Positions 24,357-34,600 of a stretch of 64,000 nt of DNA are shown piece after piece. Below the pieces are notes generated by a model that was not told the DNA's origin, did no database searches, and worked only from the letters and a program-made list of their open reading frames with translations. Every line of letters begins with the position of its first letter. Positions within the stretch are counted from its first letter, which is position 1. Location of the stretch: the NCBI GenBank assembly GCA_000711775.1, contig ARYC01000469.1, positions 1 to 64,000 on the forward strand, written 5' to 3'. This DNA comes from Oxytricha trifallax (taxonomy: Eukaryota > Ciliophora > Spirotrichea > Sporadotrichida > Oxytrichidae). The translations under genes were made by a program, and so were the position numbers.

Positions 24357-25806
24357 TCAAAAAAATGTTATCTTTTTATCTTTATTGTATCTTTTGAACT
24401 ATGCTGTCTCTAGTGGGTCAAGAATATCATCTAATTTTTATCAAGGATAGTTTGGAGCTCTCACGATTATCATCTTTACTATGCCTTTAATTTCTTTGCA
24501 AGCATCTTCTTACTTTATGTGTTTCTAAGCCAAACTTATTTATTGCTTTTCATGTTTAGTACCAAAGTAAGACATACTTTCCATATCACTTTCTAATATT
24601 ATTGCAGCTACTGCCCAAACATCCCATTAGACAGAACCATTTGTCCACTTCTCTCTTATTGGGAAGTATCCGGGAGTCCCAAGTACCTATGCTAAAGTAA
24701 CGATTTCTTATCTTAAAGCTCTATTGAAATCGATTACAACTACTTCTAATGGGCAAAGATTCAGCATTACATTTTCAGGCTTCAAATCTCTATGAACATA
24801 CCCAAGGTCATGCAACTCCTTGACACCCTTTATCATATCTGAAATTATATCGTTTAAATCATCGGGGTATCGATTATGATAGAGATAGTCTCTCAGAGTC
24901 ATTTCAAATTTCTTGAGTCTTAATGCGATAAAACCATACCTTAATATGACATCATCTAACTTAAGCAAATTCTTGCAATCTTTTCTTTAGGCCTCTCTAA
25001 GAACCATGTATTCATTTGCAGACTCGTTCTAATACTGTTGGTTCTTAAGAAGATAACTGAAAGGATACACCGTGTATGCATACTCATCAACTACTATGAG
25101 CTTTGCTTTTCCAGGCACGTTTATATTCAAGTAGTTTTCAATTTAAGTGCTGAGATCAACTGCATTTAATGCAGGTATATTCATAGCCTTCGCTTAGAAG
25201 CATGCTAAAATTGTATTACCTGCTGGCAGATTCATCGATTCATATCGCTTCTGTGTCTTGAGTCTCTCTTGCTGCTCTCTTTATGACTCAAGAGTATTAT
25301 ATTTTCTTTTAGCTGGTACTAGTTTTTTAGTCTGTTAATCTTCAATCAAGAACTCGCTGAGGTGATGCTTTTACATATGCCTTTTAACTTTAGCTGAGTG
25401 AGTATATGATTTCATGCAGGTAGTGCATTAAAATCTACCATCTACTTTATCATGCTTGAAGTAGATCTTAGCTCTACCAGAGTGTACCTCTTTGATGTGT
25501 CTCTTCAAGCTAGACTCAGTTGAGAAGAAATTTTAGCAGTCTTTACATTAAACTGCTTTAATTTTTTCTATTGGTTGCTGTTCCTTATCTTCCTCAACCA
25601 ATTCAACTTATGTTTAAACTCCCTACTCAGCACTCTACTTCTTGTTTTAAACTTCTATGATAAAAATTTTTGCTTCAAATTCAAGAGCTCTTAGCTCTAT
25701 CTCCCTCTCAACATAAATAATTTCAGGCTTTTTAGTTGAGCCAAAATTTTAGCTATGATTATCCAGTTCCAAGAGAGATTGCTTTACGATTTAAGTTAGC
25801 CGCCAT
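24357..25806 (-). CDS. TBE zinc-finger/protein-kinase-like ORF (inner copy)
   Basis: The '57-kDa' accessory ORF known from TBE transposons. Two C2H2 fingers lie near 25500-25570 (CKDCQNFFSTESSLKRHIK) and 25365-25435 (CTTCMKSYTHSAKVKRHM). A linker follows, then a kinase-like domain with HRDLKPENVML (about 24785-24815) and VVIDFNRAL (about 24720-24750); the DFG Gly is Asn. The activation-segment end reads GTPGYFPI. TGA is at 24357-24359. The ATG at 25806 (MAANLNRKA) is not in frame with the rest: a one-base shift is needed within the first dozen codons. Apart from that the frame is open for about 475 codons. Role in transposition unknown. Confidence 0.8.
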
Positions 25807-25979
25807 GTTTAAATTCAAATTTAAATTTCTATTATAAAGCTCTAATAACCTTACTAGCTATAGTTACTCTGTATAATACCTTCCATAGCAACAATAATGG
25901 TTGATTTTGAGGTGTAAGAGATCATGTTTATACTTGTTTTAAAACTATAAATTTTCTAATTTTATGTTTAATATTTTTA

Positions 25980-26190
25980 ATTTTGGTACCAACTTTGATA
26001 AAATTCAGGTTGGTACTGGTATCAATTAGGTTTTGAACCATTTTGGAACTTTTCCATTAAAACCTCATTAGTTTAAAACTAGGTACTAATTAAGTTTTGG
26101 TACTATTAAATTGGTACCAATTAAAATTAAACCAATTTAGTACCAGTACTAATTAAATTTAAACAAATTTAGTACTAATTTAATGGAACT
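25980..26190. repeat. cluster of GGTACC / TACTAATTAA-type repeats
   Basis: The space between the divergent zinc-finger/kinase and 22-kDa ORFs of the inner TBE is filled with short direct and inverted repeats built on TTGGTAC, GTACTAATTAA and AAATTTAGTAC. The outer TBE has no obvious equivalent at its corresponding place. It could be a bidirectional promoter, a transposase or zinc-finger binding array, or a decayed insertion. Confidence 0.55.
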
Positions 26191-26372
26191 AAATTGATAA
26201 AAATGGAGCTCAATCTCTGCAGTTTGTTACAGCTTCTGCAAACAATCTCCACGTATCTTTGCAGGGTAGACCTCCTTTAAGATGCCCATATTTAATGGTA
26301 AGATTTTAAACAATAGGATCCAGAAGTCTATAAATTATAATTTGAAATTCATTAATAGGAAGAGGAACAAAG

Positions 26373-27148
26373 ATGGAATCAATCAATGATCAAATGAAAA
26401 GAGTCGAGACTCTAGAAATGATATCAAAATTCAGAAGTAAGGAAGAATTCTTACGATACGTAACTTTACATGGCAAGATAACTTGATAACTATTAACATA
26501 TTATACAGTTGGATTATTCTTTCCAACGATGGAATGTACCAAAACTTCATCTTGAAAGCAATACTTTGTGAGGAGAAGAAAGCTTTTAAAAATAAAAAGA
26601 TTAAACTAATAGAAATCCCCAACTACCCTGAAATTTCAGTCACTAATCTTTATGACAATGCCATGTAAGATGAGGAAGTGGTAGTTTACCTTCCTATCAA
26701 GAAACAACTCTCTAAAAAATTTCCAGAGAGGAACTTTTTCTTTGGTATTCTTGGTACAATAAAAGAGGAGTATCTCAGAGAAATATTTGAAGAAGCACAT
26801 TAGAAACGATATTTATATCTCTCCTGAAGACTAGAAGAAGCAAGACATTCTAATCAGCTCAGCTTGGCTAGAGGAACTTAAGAAGCATTCTAATCTTTCA
26901 AGTATTCTTTGTTGTTGGAAAATCTGGCACTGATATATATCTTATGAAAGAGCATGCTAAGGTCCATAGAGATAGAAAACAGCAGATAGTTCATTAAGTT
27001 AGCAAAAGACTTTATAAAGATGTTTAAAAGCCAGAAGGTATGAGCATAGATGCAGGAGATGGCAGCAAGAGAAGAAACTTAGGGCCTGTCAAGCCTTAAG
27101 AAGAAGAAAAGAAAGAGAAGCCTAATCCTTTTAAAGGGTCCATTTAAT
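26373..27148 (+). pseudogene. TBE ~22-kDa ORF, inner copy, frameshifted
   Basis: The second accessory ORF of TBE elements. It begins MESINDQMKRVETLEM at 26373 and must change frame at least twice or three times (near 26470, 26815 and 26920) to follow the outer copy. Shared motifs include IPNYPEISVTNLYDNAM, ERNFFFGILGT, EEAHQKRY and the basic tail around VSKRLYKDVQKPEG. It is convergent with the transposase; the 3' ends abut or overlap. Too damaged to be expressed intact unless frameshifts are corrected. Confidence 0.75.
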
Positions 27149-27160
27149 ATGTGAACTATT

Positions 27161-28224
27161 TCATTCATTTAAGTCTAAAACTTATTAATAAACATTCATT
27201 CTCCCTTTCCTTGCACATATCGTAGTCTTATCTTTATTCACTCTCTTGCAACTACTTTGTATTAAGTCTACTGTATCGATTGGTAAATCATGCATTAGAT
27301 GATACAGCAGTAGCTTCTTGTAGTAAGTCTTGATTTAACTCCAGTAAAATTCAATTCCATTAAATTATGGGCTATAAGGAACGTTGTATACAGGAGTTAT
27401 GTTTAACTCTTCATTTGCTTTCTTAGACTCCTTAGTCTTATGAACTGATAAGTTATCAACAAACAAGATGATTTCTTAGTCGCTATACTTCTCTCTGAGC
27501 TTATGCAAAAATTCGATATACTACTCTCGCTAAATAGATCGAGGATGAATGACACAAGCTTCTAGACCTGAATCTTCACTAATACCAGCTAAAATTGCAT
27601 GTGTCGCAAACTTTACTTTTTAGTCATATACTTCTATTTGATCATACTTTTTATACCAGGACTTATTTATAAAAGTGTTGAATGTAAACATTGCTTCATC
27701 AGCGTGTATGAACTTGATGTTATTAGTAACAGCTCTCTGGATTTAATCATATATAAAGTTTAAATTATTACTATAAAATGGCACTGTAAATCAATTACTC
27801 TCTTCATTCGGTTGACAGTCTTGAAAGTAATGCCATTTCTTCTATAAATATTTGCTATAGTCTATGGAGAGATGCGCATGTCAGGAAACCTGCGATGAAT
27901 CATTACAGCTCCTTAGTCAAGAGGAAAGTGAGCCCAATACTTTAATGTCTTAGAGTCACAGAGATAGTCAATATGGACCTGTGAAAACTTTTATTTTCTT
28001 GCAGGATGTTTTCAAGAGCCTGAGTTATAATGCTAAACAGCTAACAAGCAATTGTACCTAACAGTTGAGGCATTCTTACGTAGGAGTCTTGCTATGGCTG
28101 TATAATTCAGCACTGGTTTGACTAAGTCTATATTAATACTTGTACCATACCTAAGCTTAAGCAGTAAATTTAAACATTACTCATCACAAATAGACCCTAA
28201 ATTTCGCTAATTTCTATTTTTCAT
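27161..28224 (-). pseudogene. TBE transposase, inner copy (DDE present, frameshifted)
   Basis: The 42-kDa TBE transposase of the IS630/Tc1/mariner DDE class. From ATG 28224 the frame shifts near 27985 (after LLAVQHYN) and near 27793 (after VNRMKRVID). The catalytic half is otherwise intact: FIHADEAMF (first Asp), ILFVDNLSVHKTK (second Asp) and YSPQFNGIEFYWSQIK (Glu), ending at TGA 27161-27163. About 354 codons including the shifts. Comparison with the outer copy shows that the shifts are single-base losses in this copy. The copy is probably not active itself. Confidence 0.88.
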
Positions 28225-28317
28225 TTTGTAATTTGACCTAATTTCTCTACTAACCCAACTATACCCTACAAATCAAAGCACTAATAAACCTCACTAAGGG
28301 GTTTTGGGATTTTGAAT

Positions 28318-28956
28318 CTAAGTCAATAATTTTTAATATTGGAATCTTCATCGCCTCAATTTTTACCATGATTTTATTGATCTCCGAGGCTGGAAAGCTC
28401 TTGACTGCTTTCTTCATTTTAACTTACTTCTACACTTCAACTCTAAAAGACTCCACAGGGTTTTTTTATCTTCTTTTTTATTGGAATCTATTCCCTGTAG
28501 GTTCATGAATAAAGACATAACTTTGATTGTGCTTTTTCTTTAAGAGATCTCTAGTATGAGAATATGGCTTCTCACAGAACTCACAAACATACTTCCATTT
28601 TTCTTTTAATTCTTAAGATATAACCTAGGTATATTGTTGTGTATATCTCTCAAATGTCTCTTGTAAGTTGACTTATAAGGAAAACTTTATTGCATTTTTT
28701 GCATTAATAGTCAACTTTGGCTTGCAATGATTAATGTTCTATGGCGAGTTGTTTAACCTCCTCCTAAATTTGAGCAGGCTCTTTGTTGACCTCTTTTATA
28801 ACTTATATTTCAATCTCAAAGGTTGACTCGTCAAAAGTATCATAGGTAGGCTCCCACTGAGTACCAGCCTCTCTGGTCTCTTTTTCTTTTTGTTACTGGA
28901 ATGATAATTTTTATTGACTTTTCCTAAGTAATGCCGCTCAAAAGGTTTGCGCTCAT
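28318..28956 (-). pseudogene. N-terminal half of the outer TBE zinc-finger/kinase ORF
   Basis: Starts MSANLLSGITQEKS at ATG 28956, similar to the inner copy's MAANL start. A frame change follows in the first ~25 codons. A Glu-rich linker leads to a first finger (CKKCNKVF...) that is broken by a frameshift, and a second finger with CEFCEKPYSHTRDLLKK. It ends at the inner TBE insertion; the remainder is at 23428-24212. Confidence 0.8.
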
Positions 28957-29157
28957 TTTAGTTTGCTGATATATTTTAATATAATAAGGATAAAATATAC
29001 TTTGAAAAACTATAATAGTAGAGCATATGACACTTTATTAGATTCTTTGCTGAGAGGTAAGAAAATTAACTAACCATAAAAGACTGTAAGTTGACATATT
29101 TTATGAGAATTTTATACATTTTAGTAAATTAAAATACTCCTAATGAAGTTTTGTTTC

Positions 29158-29206
29158 TCTAGGAGGTCCTCCAAATCAAGTTTGAACTTAATTTGGATGA
29201 CCTCAT
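29158..29206. repeat. imperfect palindrome upstream of the outer 22-kDa ORF
   Basis: GGAGGTCCTCCAAATCAAGT on the left is followed closely by ACTTAATTTGGATGACCTC, so the two halves can pair as a hairpin of about 20 bp. It lies in the non-coding space between the divergent accessory ORFs, where the inner copy has its GGTAC repeat cluster. Confidence 0.5.
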
Positions 29207-29427
29207 AAAATAATTAAACATTATTAGGAGCAATTTAATGGAGAAAGTTTGATAAAAATGGAAATCAATCTGTGAATCTTGGAGTAAATTTTTCAATTCT
29301 TCTTCACATATCTTTTCAAGGTTGACCTCAAGTAGGTTCTCCCTATTTAGCAGTAAAATTTTAATAAACTTATAGAATGGATATCCATAATCATAAATTT
29401 CATTAACATTTCTAGAAAAAAAGTAAG

Positions 29428-30185
29428 ATGGAGTGTATGAATGATACAATGAAGAGAATTTAATCTTAAGATTTAATAGGAAAATTTCGAAGAAAAAGGG
29501 CCTATATAGATATTTGGTAAAGCAAGGCAAGTTCTTAACTAAGATTAATATATTCATGATAGTTGGATTGTTCTTGCCAAACCAGGAAGGAACAAATATC
29601 TCATTCTTAAAAGTATTTAATTCTAATGAAATTAGGATGATAGATATACCTAACTACACTGAAATATCTGTGACAAATCTGTATGACGATGCTATGAATG
29701 ATCAAGATGTAGCTCTCTACCTTCCATCAAAGCTACAGCTCTCTCTCTAATAAGTTGTCAGAGAGAAACTTCTTCTTTGGTGTTCTTGGAACTTTGAAAT
29801 CTGAGTACTTAAAAGAATTTTTTTAAAGAAACTCATAAGAAACGCTACAACATCTCTCCTGAAGAAAAAGAGAAGCAAGGTATTAAAATAAGTGGCACCT
29901 GGCTGTAGGAACTTCAAAAGCACCCTTTCATCTCAAGTAAGCTTAGACTATTAACTTTATAGAAAAACCTGGCACTGGTATAAATTTTATGAAAGAACGC
30001 AGCAAGCTAAACAGAGAGAGAAAGTCTAAAGTAAAGCATAAATTGAGTAAGAGACTCTTCAAAGATTTATAAAAGCCAGACGAGTTGAACATAGATGTAG
30101 GAGCTGGCACTAAGAGAAGAAACATATGCCCAAGCAAGCTTTAAGAGGAAGAAAAGAAAGAGAACCCAATTCCCTTTATGGCTTA
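29428..30185 (+). pseudogene. TBE ~22-kDa ORF, outer copy, frameshifted
   Basis: Begins MECMNDTMKRIQSQDL at 29428. The frame must change several times (near 29500, 29745 and 29830) to keep the motifs shared with the inner copy: IPNYTEISVTNLYDDAM, ERNFFFGVLGT, NISPEEKEKQGIK and the basic tail. More decayed than the inner copy. Confidence 0.75.
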
Positions 30186-30204
30186 ATTTAATATGTGGAC
30201 TTAT

Positions 30205-31260
30205 TTATTCGTTTAAATCTAAAACTTATTTATATACACAAAATCTCCCTTCTCTGGCACATACTTTAGCTTTTTCATCGCTGACTCTTTTAGCAGCACT
30301 CTTAATAAAACCTATTGTATCTATCCTCAAGTCGTACATCAAATGATAGAGTAGTAGTAGTTTCTTGTAGTGACCTTTCAATAATCCCCAATATAATTTG
30401 ATAAAATTGAACTGAGGACTGCAGGAACAATAAATACAGGTGTTATGTTAAATCTTTCATATTCCTTCCTTGAGTCTTTGGTTTTATGACTGACAAGTTA
30501 TCAACAAACATAATAACCTCTTTGTCAGCGCACTTGTCTCTGAGTTATTACAAGAATTTTATGTATTATTCAGTCTTTATTGAGCGAGGGTGGATAACAT
30601 AAGTCTCGGGGCCACTATCTTCACTTATTCCACCAAGAATAGCATGAGTTTAAACCTTAACCTTTTAATCGTAAACTTCAATATTGCTGTACCTCTTGTA
30701 CCAAGATCTTGATATGAAGGTATTAAACGTGAATGCAGCCTCATCAGCGTGTATGAACTTTATATTATGCTCTTAAGCCCTCTGCATTTAATTAAATATA
30801 TAATTTAAATTATCCTTAAAGAATGCAGCATTAAAGTCAATCACTCTCTTAATGCGGTTGACTGTCTTGTAAGATATTCCATTCTTTTTATATATGTTAG
30901 CTATCGATTAAGCAGAGATGTGATGCTCAGGAAATTGGCGAAGAAAAATTGCAGCTCTCTATGCGAGAGAGAAATGAGCCCAATATTTAAGAGTCTTATC
31001 ATTAATAAGATTATTGATATAATGCTGTTAAAATTTTAAAGGTCTTTTAGGCTTATAATTAAGGTGCTATTTCTTTAAATTAAATTAAATGCCAATAGAC
31101 AATGAGTTTTAATAGTAGCTGGAGATTTATGGATCAGTCTTGCTATAGATATGTAATTTATAATAGGTTTTAGTTGATCACTATAATCATCGCATCCATT
31201 ATGCTACTTAAACAATAAATCTATATACTCACTGTCATATTCTGACACCAAACCTCGCAT
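30205..31260 (-). pseudogene. TBE transposase, outer copy (catalytic Glu lost)
   Basis: Starts MRGLVSEYDSEYIDLLFK at ATG 31260. A frame change occurs in the N-terminal third. The first Asp (FIHADEAAF) and second Asp (MFVDNLSV) are present; just after, a one-base loss shifts the frame. The third motif reads CSPQFNFIKLYWGLL, so the Gly-Ile-Glu seen in the inner copy is Phe-Ile-Lys and the catalytic Glu is replaced by Lys. The stop at the inner copy's position is also lost. This copy is inactive. Confidence 0.85.
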
Positions 31261-31277
31261 ATACTCAATTAAATTAC

Positions 31278-31396
31278 TAATATTTAAACATTAAACCCTA
31301 CATAAACCCTATTAAAGCCCTATTATAAAATGCACTAATAGTCTACTATATCAATCAAAAGCTCAATCAAACTACTGAAGGGGTTTTGGGGTTTTG
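31278..31396. repeat. right terminal inverted repeat of the outer TBE
   Basis: Inverted partner of 23267-23385; ends in GGGGTTTTGGGGTTTTG followed by target duplication ATT. Confidence 0.85.
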
Positions 31397-31607
31397 ATTA
31401 AATATTAACTTATAGTTTCAAATCTCTTATTTTAAGTTTATTTATATTGAATTAATTTTTACTTTATCTTATTCAAAAATTTTAAAGCCAATTTTTACAT
31501 CTGATGCTTGATTTGAATTAATTTTGAGCATAGTTTTTTTTATACTTTGTATAAAAAGATAGATATCTAGTTGTAGATCATTAAAATTAAGTTAAAATAA
31601 TTAAATT

Positions 31608-34600
31608 TCATTTAAATGAAAGTTCTTGAATTTTGTTTAAAGTATCTTTGAATTTCAATTCAGCCTCATGTCTCATCATCTTCATTAAATAAACTTTGTA
31701 CATGCTATATAATGAATAAATAGCTATTTTTTATTAATTGATGTATTTAGAATTCCTAACTCTTAAAATGGTTGATTAATGAGAATAAACCTCAAATCAA
31801 TCTTCTCATATTCTAATAAGCTATACTGCTAGGCTTTTTTATCAAGTTCTTCTTGCACGATTAACCTTACGAATGAGTTTTAGAAAATTTTCTCTTCAGA
31901 TTAAAATTGAATTTCTTCCTCTAGCCCTTGTTCAAGAGCTTTCTTTATCAGAATTTCTCTATCTGGAAATATAACAGCACAGACAGCTTCGTACTAAGGT
32001 TACACGGACACGAAAATTTGCTTTATGATTGAGCACTAACCGTAGATTAAACAATTATGAAATTTAATATAACGAAAAATAAGATGTTTTCCAAGAAATT
32101 TGGAGCTACATAGAAACCATGTTAAGTCTTACAGATGTTTTTTATTCTGTCAATCACTTTCACAGATCCATTTGGGAGAAGCATTGCTACATCCCCTGTT
32201 CTATACCAACCATTTTAATCAAAAGCAAATTTATTCTGCTCTTCATTTTTGTAGTAGCCTTAAAAAACTGGCTTGCCTTTCACTCTTACTTCTCCTCTAG
32301 GTGGATTCATTGAAATGGTAATGGCTAAAAATTTTAATTTTTATAAAACCCCGTTTGTCAATTAAGAATGAAGATTGGGGATTAAGATTAATAAAATTAA
32401 AATATATTTATTATTGGCTGAAATTAAATATAACTAGGCTGAAAACATATTTACGCACCCTGATTGGTTTATTTTATAGAGACAATTATTCGAGCCAATG
32501 GTTTTAATAATTAGCCGAAACTTAAATAATTTACGCTAATAATAAATATATTTTAATTTTATTAATCTTAATCTCCAATCTTCATTCTTAATTGACTAAC
32601 GGGGTTTAGTTTCAATAATAATTGTCAGTCGATAAATATCCCAGTTCAGGTATATCAACTAATTTGATTTTAAGGCAGGGTAAAGGACCTCCTGAAATTC
32701 CAGCTTAAGTCTCCCAAGCGCTTGTGCTACAAAGAGATCCCGATATTTCGGTTATACCATAAGCCTCAATAATTGGACATTTGAAGCAATTTTTTAGAAA
32801 TTCAAATACTTCCTAAGATAAAGGAGCTCCTCCAGATATCAAATAAGCTCAAATTTTTTGATTGCTAAGCAAAATGAATAAGTAATTGGAATTTTATATG
32901 AAAAAAATTTATGAATATAAATTTACCTGTTATAAATATTTGAAATGGCCATTCATTTTATACATTCACATTTTATATAAATATTTTAGCTTATTTGATA
33001 TTTCCTCCAAGAGAGTTTAGCACAGCTATAATCTAGTTTTCATTCATATCTTTTACTTGTTCATAATCAATCTGTAATTTCTAAAGGTTAGATCTGTAAA
33101 ACTGATTGTAAAATGAGGGGAAAGATCCAAATACAGTAGGCTGCAATTTTTAGATTTCCTGCATTAGTTAGGAAATATTTCCAGAGGAAAATCCTAGGGA
33201 CATGCCATTTCAAATAATTAATTTATTCTTTGATATTTATACAAGGGAATATTACACAAATTATCTATTCAAAATAGTTAAAAATTTTATAAAGTTACGA
33301 TTTCTAATATCAGACACTTTATCGAATACAAAATTATTTTCTTTCAATATTTATTGATTTTGGAATATATATTTTTTAAAAGTAAATATAAAGTAAAATT
33401 AAAAATTTATTAGGATTTGAATCATTTAATGTAAAATAAATAAAAGCATTCAGCATCTTAAGAGATGAAAAAAATTATTAAAAACCTTATCAAGTTAATA
33501 AATATCCATATATACCCCATTATATTTTACTATTGATAATTTATTACAAGGTAGAAGTATGCCTGGTCCATAAACTTGACAGCCCTTTTTTACTCTTTTT
33601 TTATTTATTAAAATAATTATAAAGCCATTAATTATGGTTAAAGACAGCATAATTTATTCATAAACATGAGACAGAGGCACATATGATAAATATACGTCAT
33701 CCATTCCAAATTTAAAACCATAAAATTCAGGCTTTGTGTTGCCACATATCATATTCGCATGATTAAGTATCACCCCCTTAGGCTCACCAGTGGTCCCTGA
33801 TGTATAGCAAATTAAAAACACAGTTTGTGGTGTGGGTTCTGGGAAATGAGGAATAACCTCATTAAATGCTTTTCCATCAGCAACAAGTCTAGAATAAACA
33901 TGGAAATTCACTCCTAAAGTCATTATTTACTAGAACTACTCAAAGGTTGGCTCATCGTAAGATATTATCGTTTAAATAGTTTTGATTTCATCGTCAAGAA
34001 GCAAGTTTATAATAGTCTGCATTGTTCCATTTGATACACAAATAGTCTCAAGTGCGGCTTGATCTATAAGGTATTTCATTGATAAAAAAATATAAATAAA
34101 AATTTTGGGGTTAAGTTTCCTGCCCAATGAAGGTAGTTTCCTGGCCCCCTTCGGAAGTATCCTGCCTCATACATAAAAATATATAATTTTTATAAATTTC
34201 TCAAAATCTTTATCATCAATTATGTTAAAATAAATTCATATTTTATTTACTTCAAGTAATTTTTTTATAATCATGATAAAAATTTTAAGTATATTATCAA
34301 AGTTATACATAATATTAATTCTAATATTTAGTGCAGCATAGTTTACAATATATAATGAGACAAGGGATAATACAAACCTTGAAATAGCATAAAATTGTTT
34401 TGTATTTAGGGTTAAGGTATAATATAATTTTAATGTTGAGGGCAGAAACTTTCTCCCAAAATATTATCACGTTGTCTGCAGAATATCTGAAGAACACTGG
34501 TAGGACAGTCATACTATACCTCATAGCAGCGAGCTAAGTTGTTATGTAGCTCTGTCTATTTTCTGCATAGATGCCAATCAATCGATATCCCTCTATAGTA

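Larger units (their letters stand above)
24216..28314. mobile_element. inner TBE transposon, complete
   Basis: A 4,099-bp TBE inserted into the kinase ORF of the outer TBE. It begins CAAAACCCCAAAACCCC (24216) and ends GGGGTTTTGGGATTTTG (28314), with the target duplication AAT at 24213-24215 and 28315-28317. The terminal inverted repeats are about 70 bp. It has the full three-gene layout: zinc-finger/kinase (-), ~22-kDa ORF (+), transposase (-). The end sequence resembles the TBE end at position 1-95 more than the outer element, so the inner and left-edge copies may belong to one subfamily and the outer copy to another. Confidence 0.95.
23267..31396. mobile_element. outer TBE transposon (interrupted by an inner TBE)
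   Basis: A complete TBE element of about 4.03 kb once the inner insertion (4,099 bp plus one AAT) is removed. It starts CAAAACCCCAAAACCC (23267) and ends GGGGTTTTGGGGTTTTG (31396); the flanking ATT at 23264-23266 and 31397-31399 is the target duplication. The terminal inverted repeats extend for about 120 bp with scattered mismatches. Inside are the three usual TBE genes: zinc-finger/kinase (-, split by the inner TBE), a ~22-kDa ORF (+) and the transposase (-). All carry disabling changes. It sits between acyl-CoA synthetases 2 and 3. Confidence 0.95.

Noticed and set aside
25980..26190. CRISPR array
   Set aside because: The repeats are short, overlapping, in both orientations and without regular spacers; the organism is a eukaryote.
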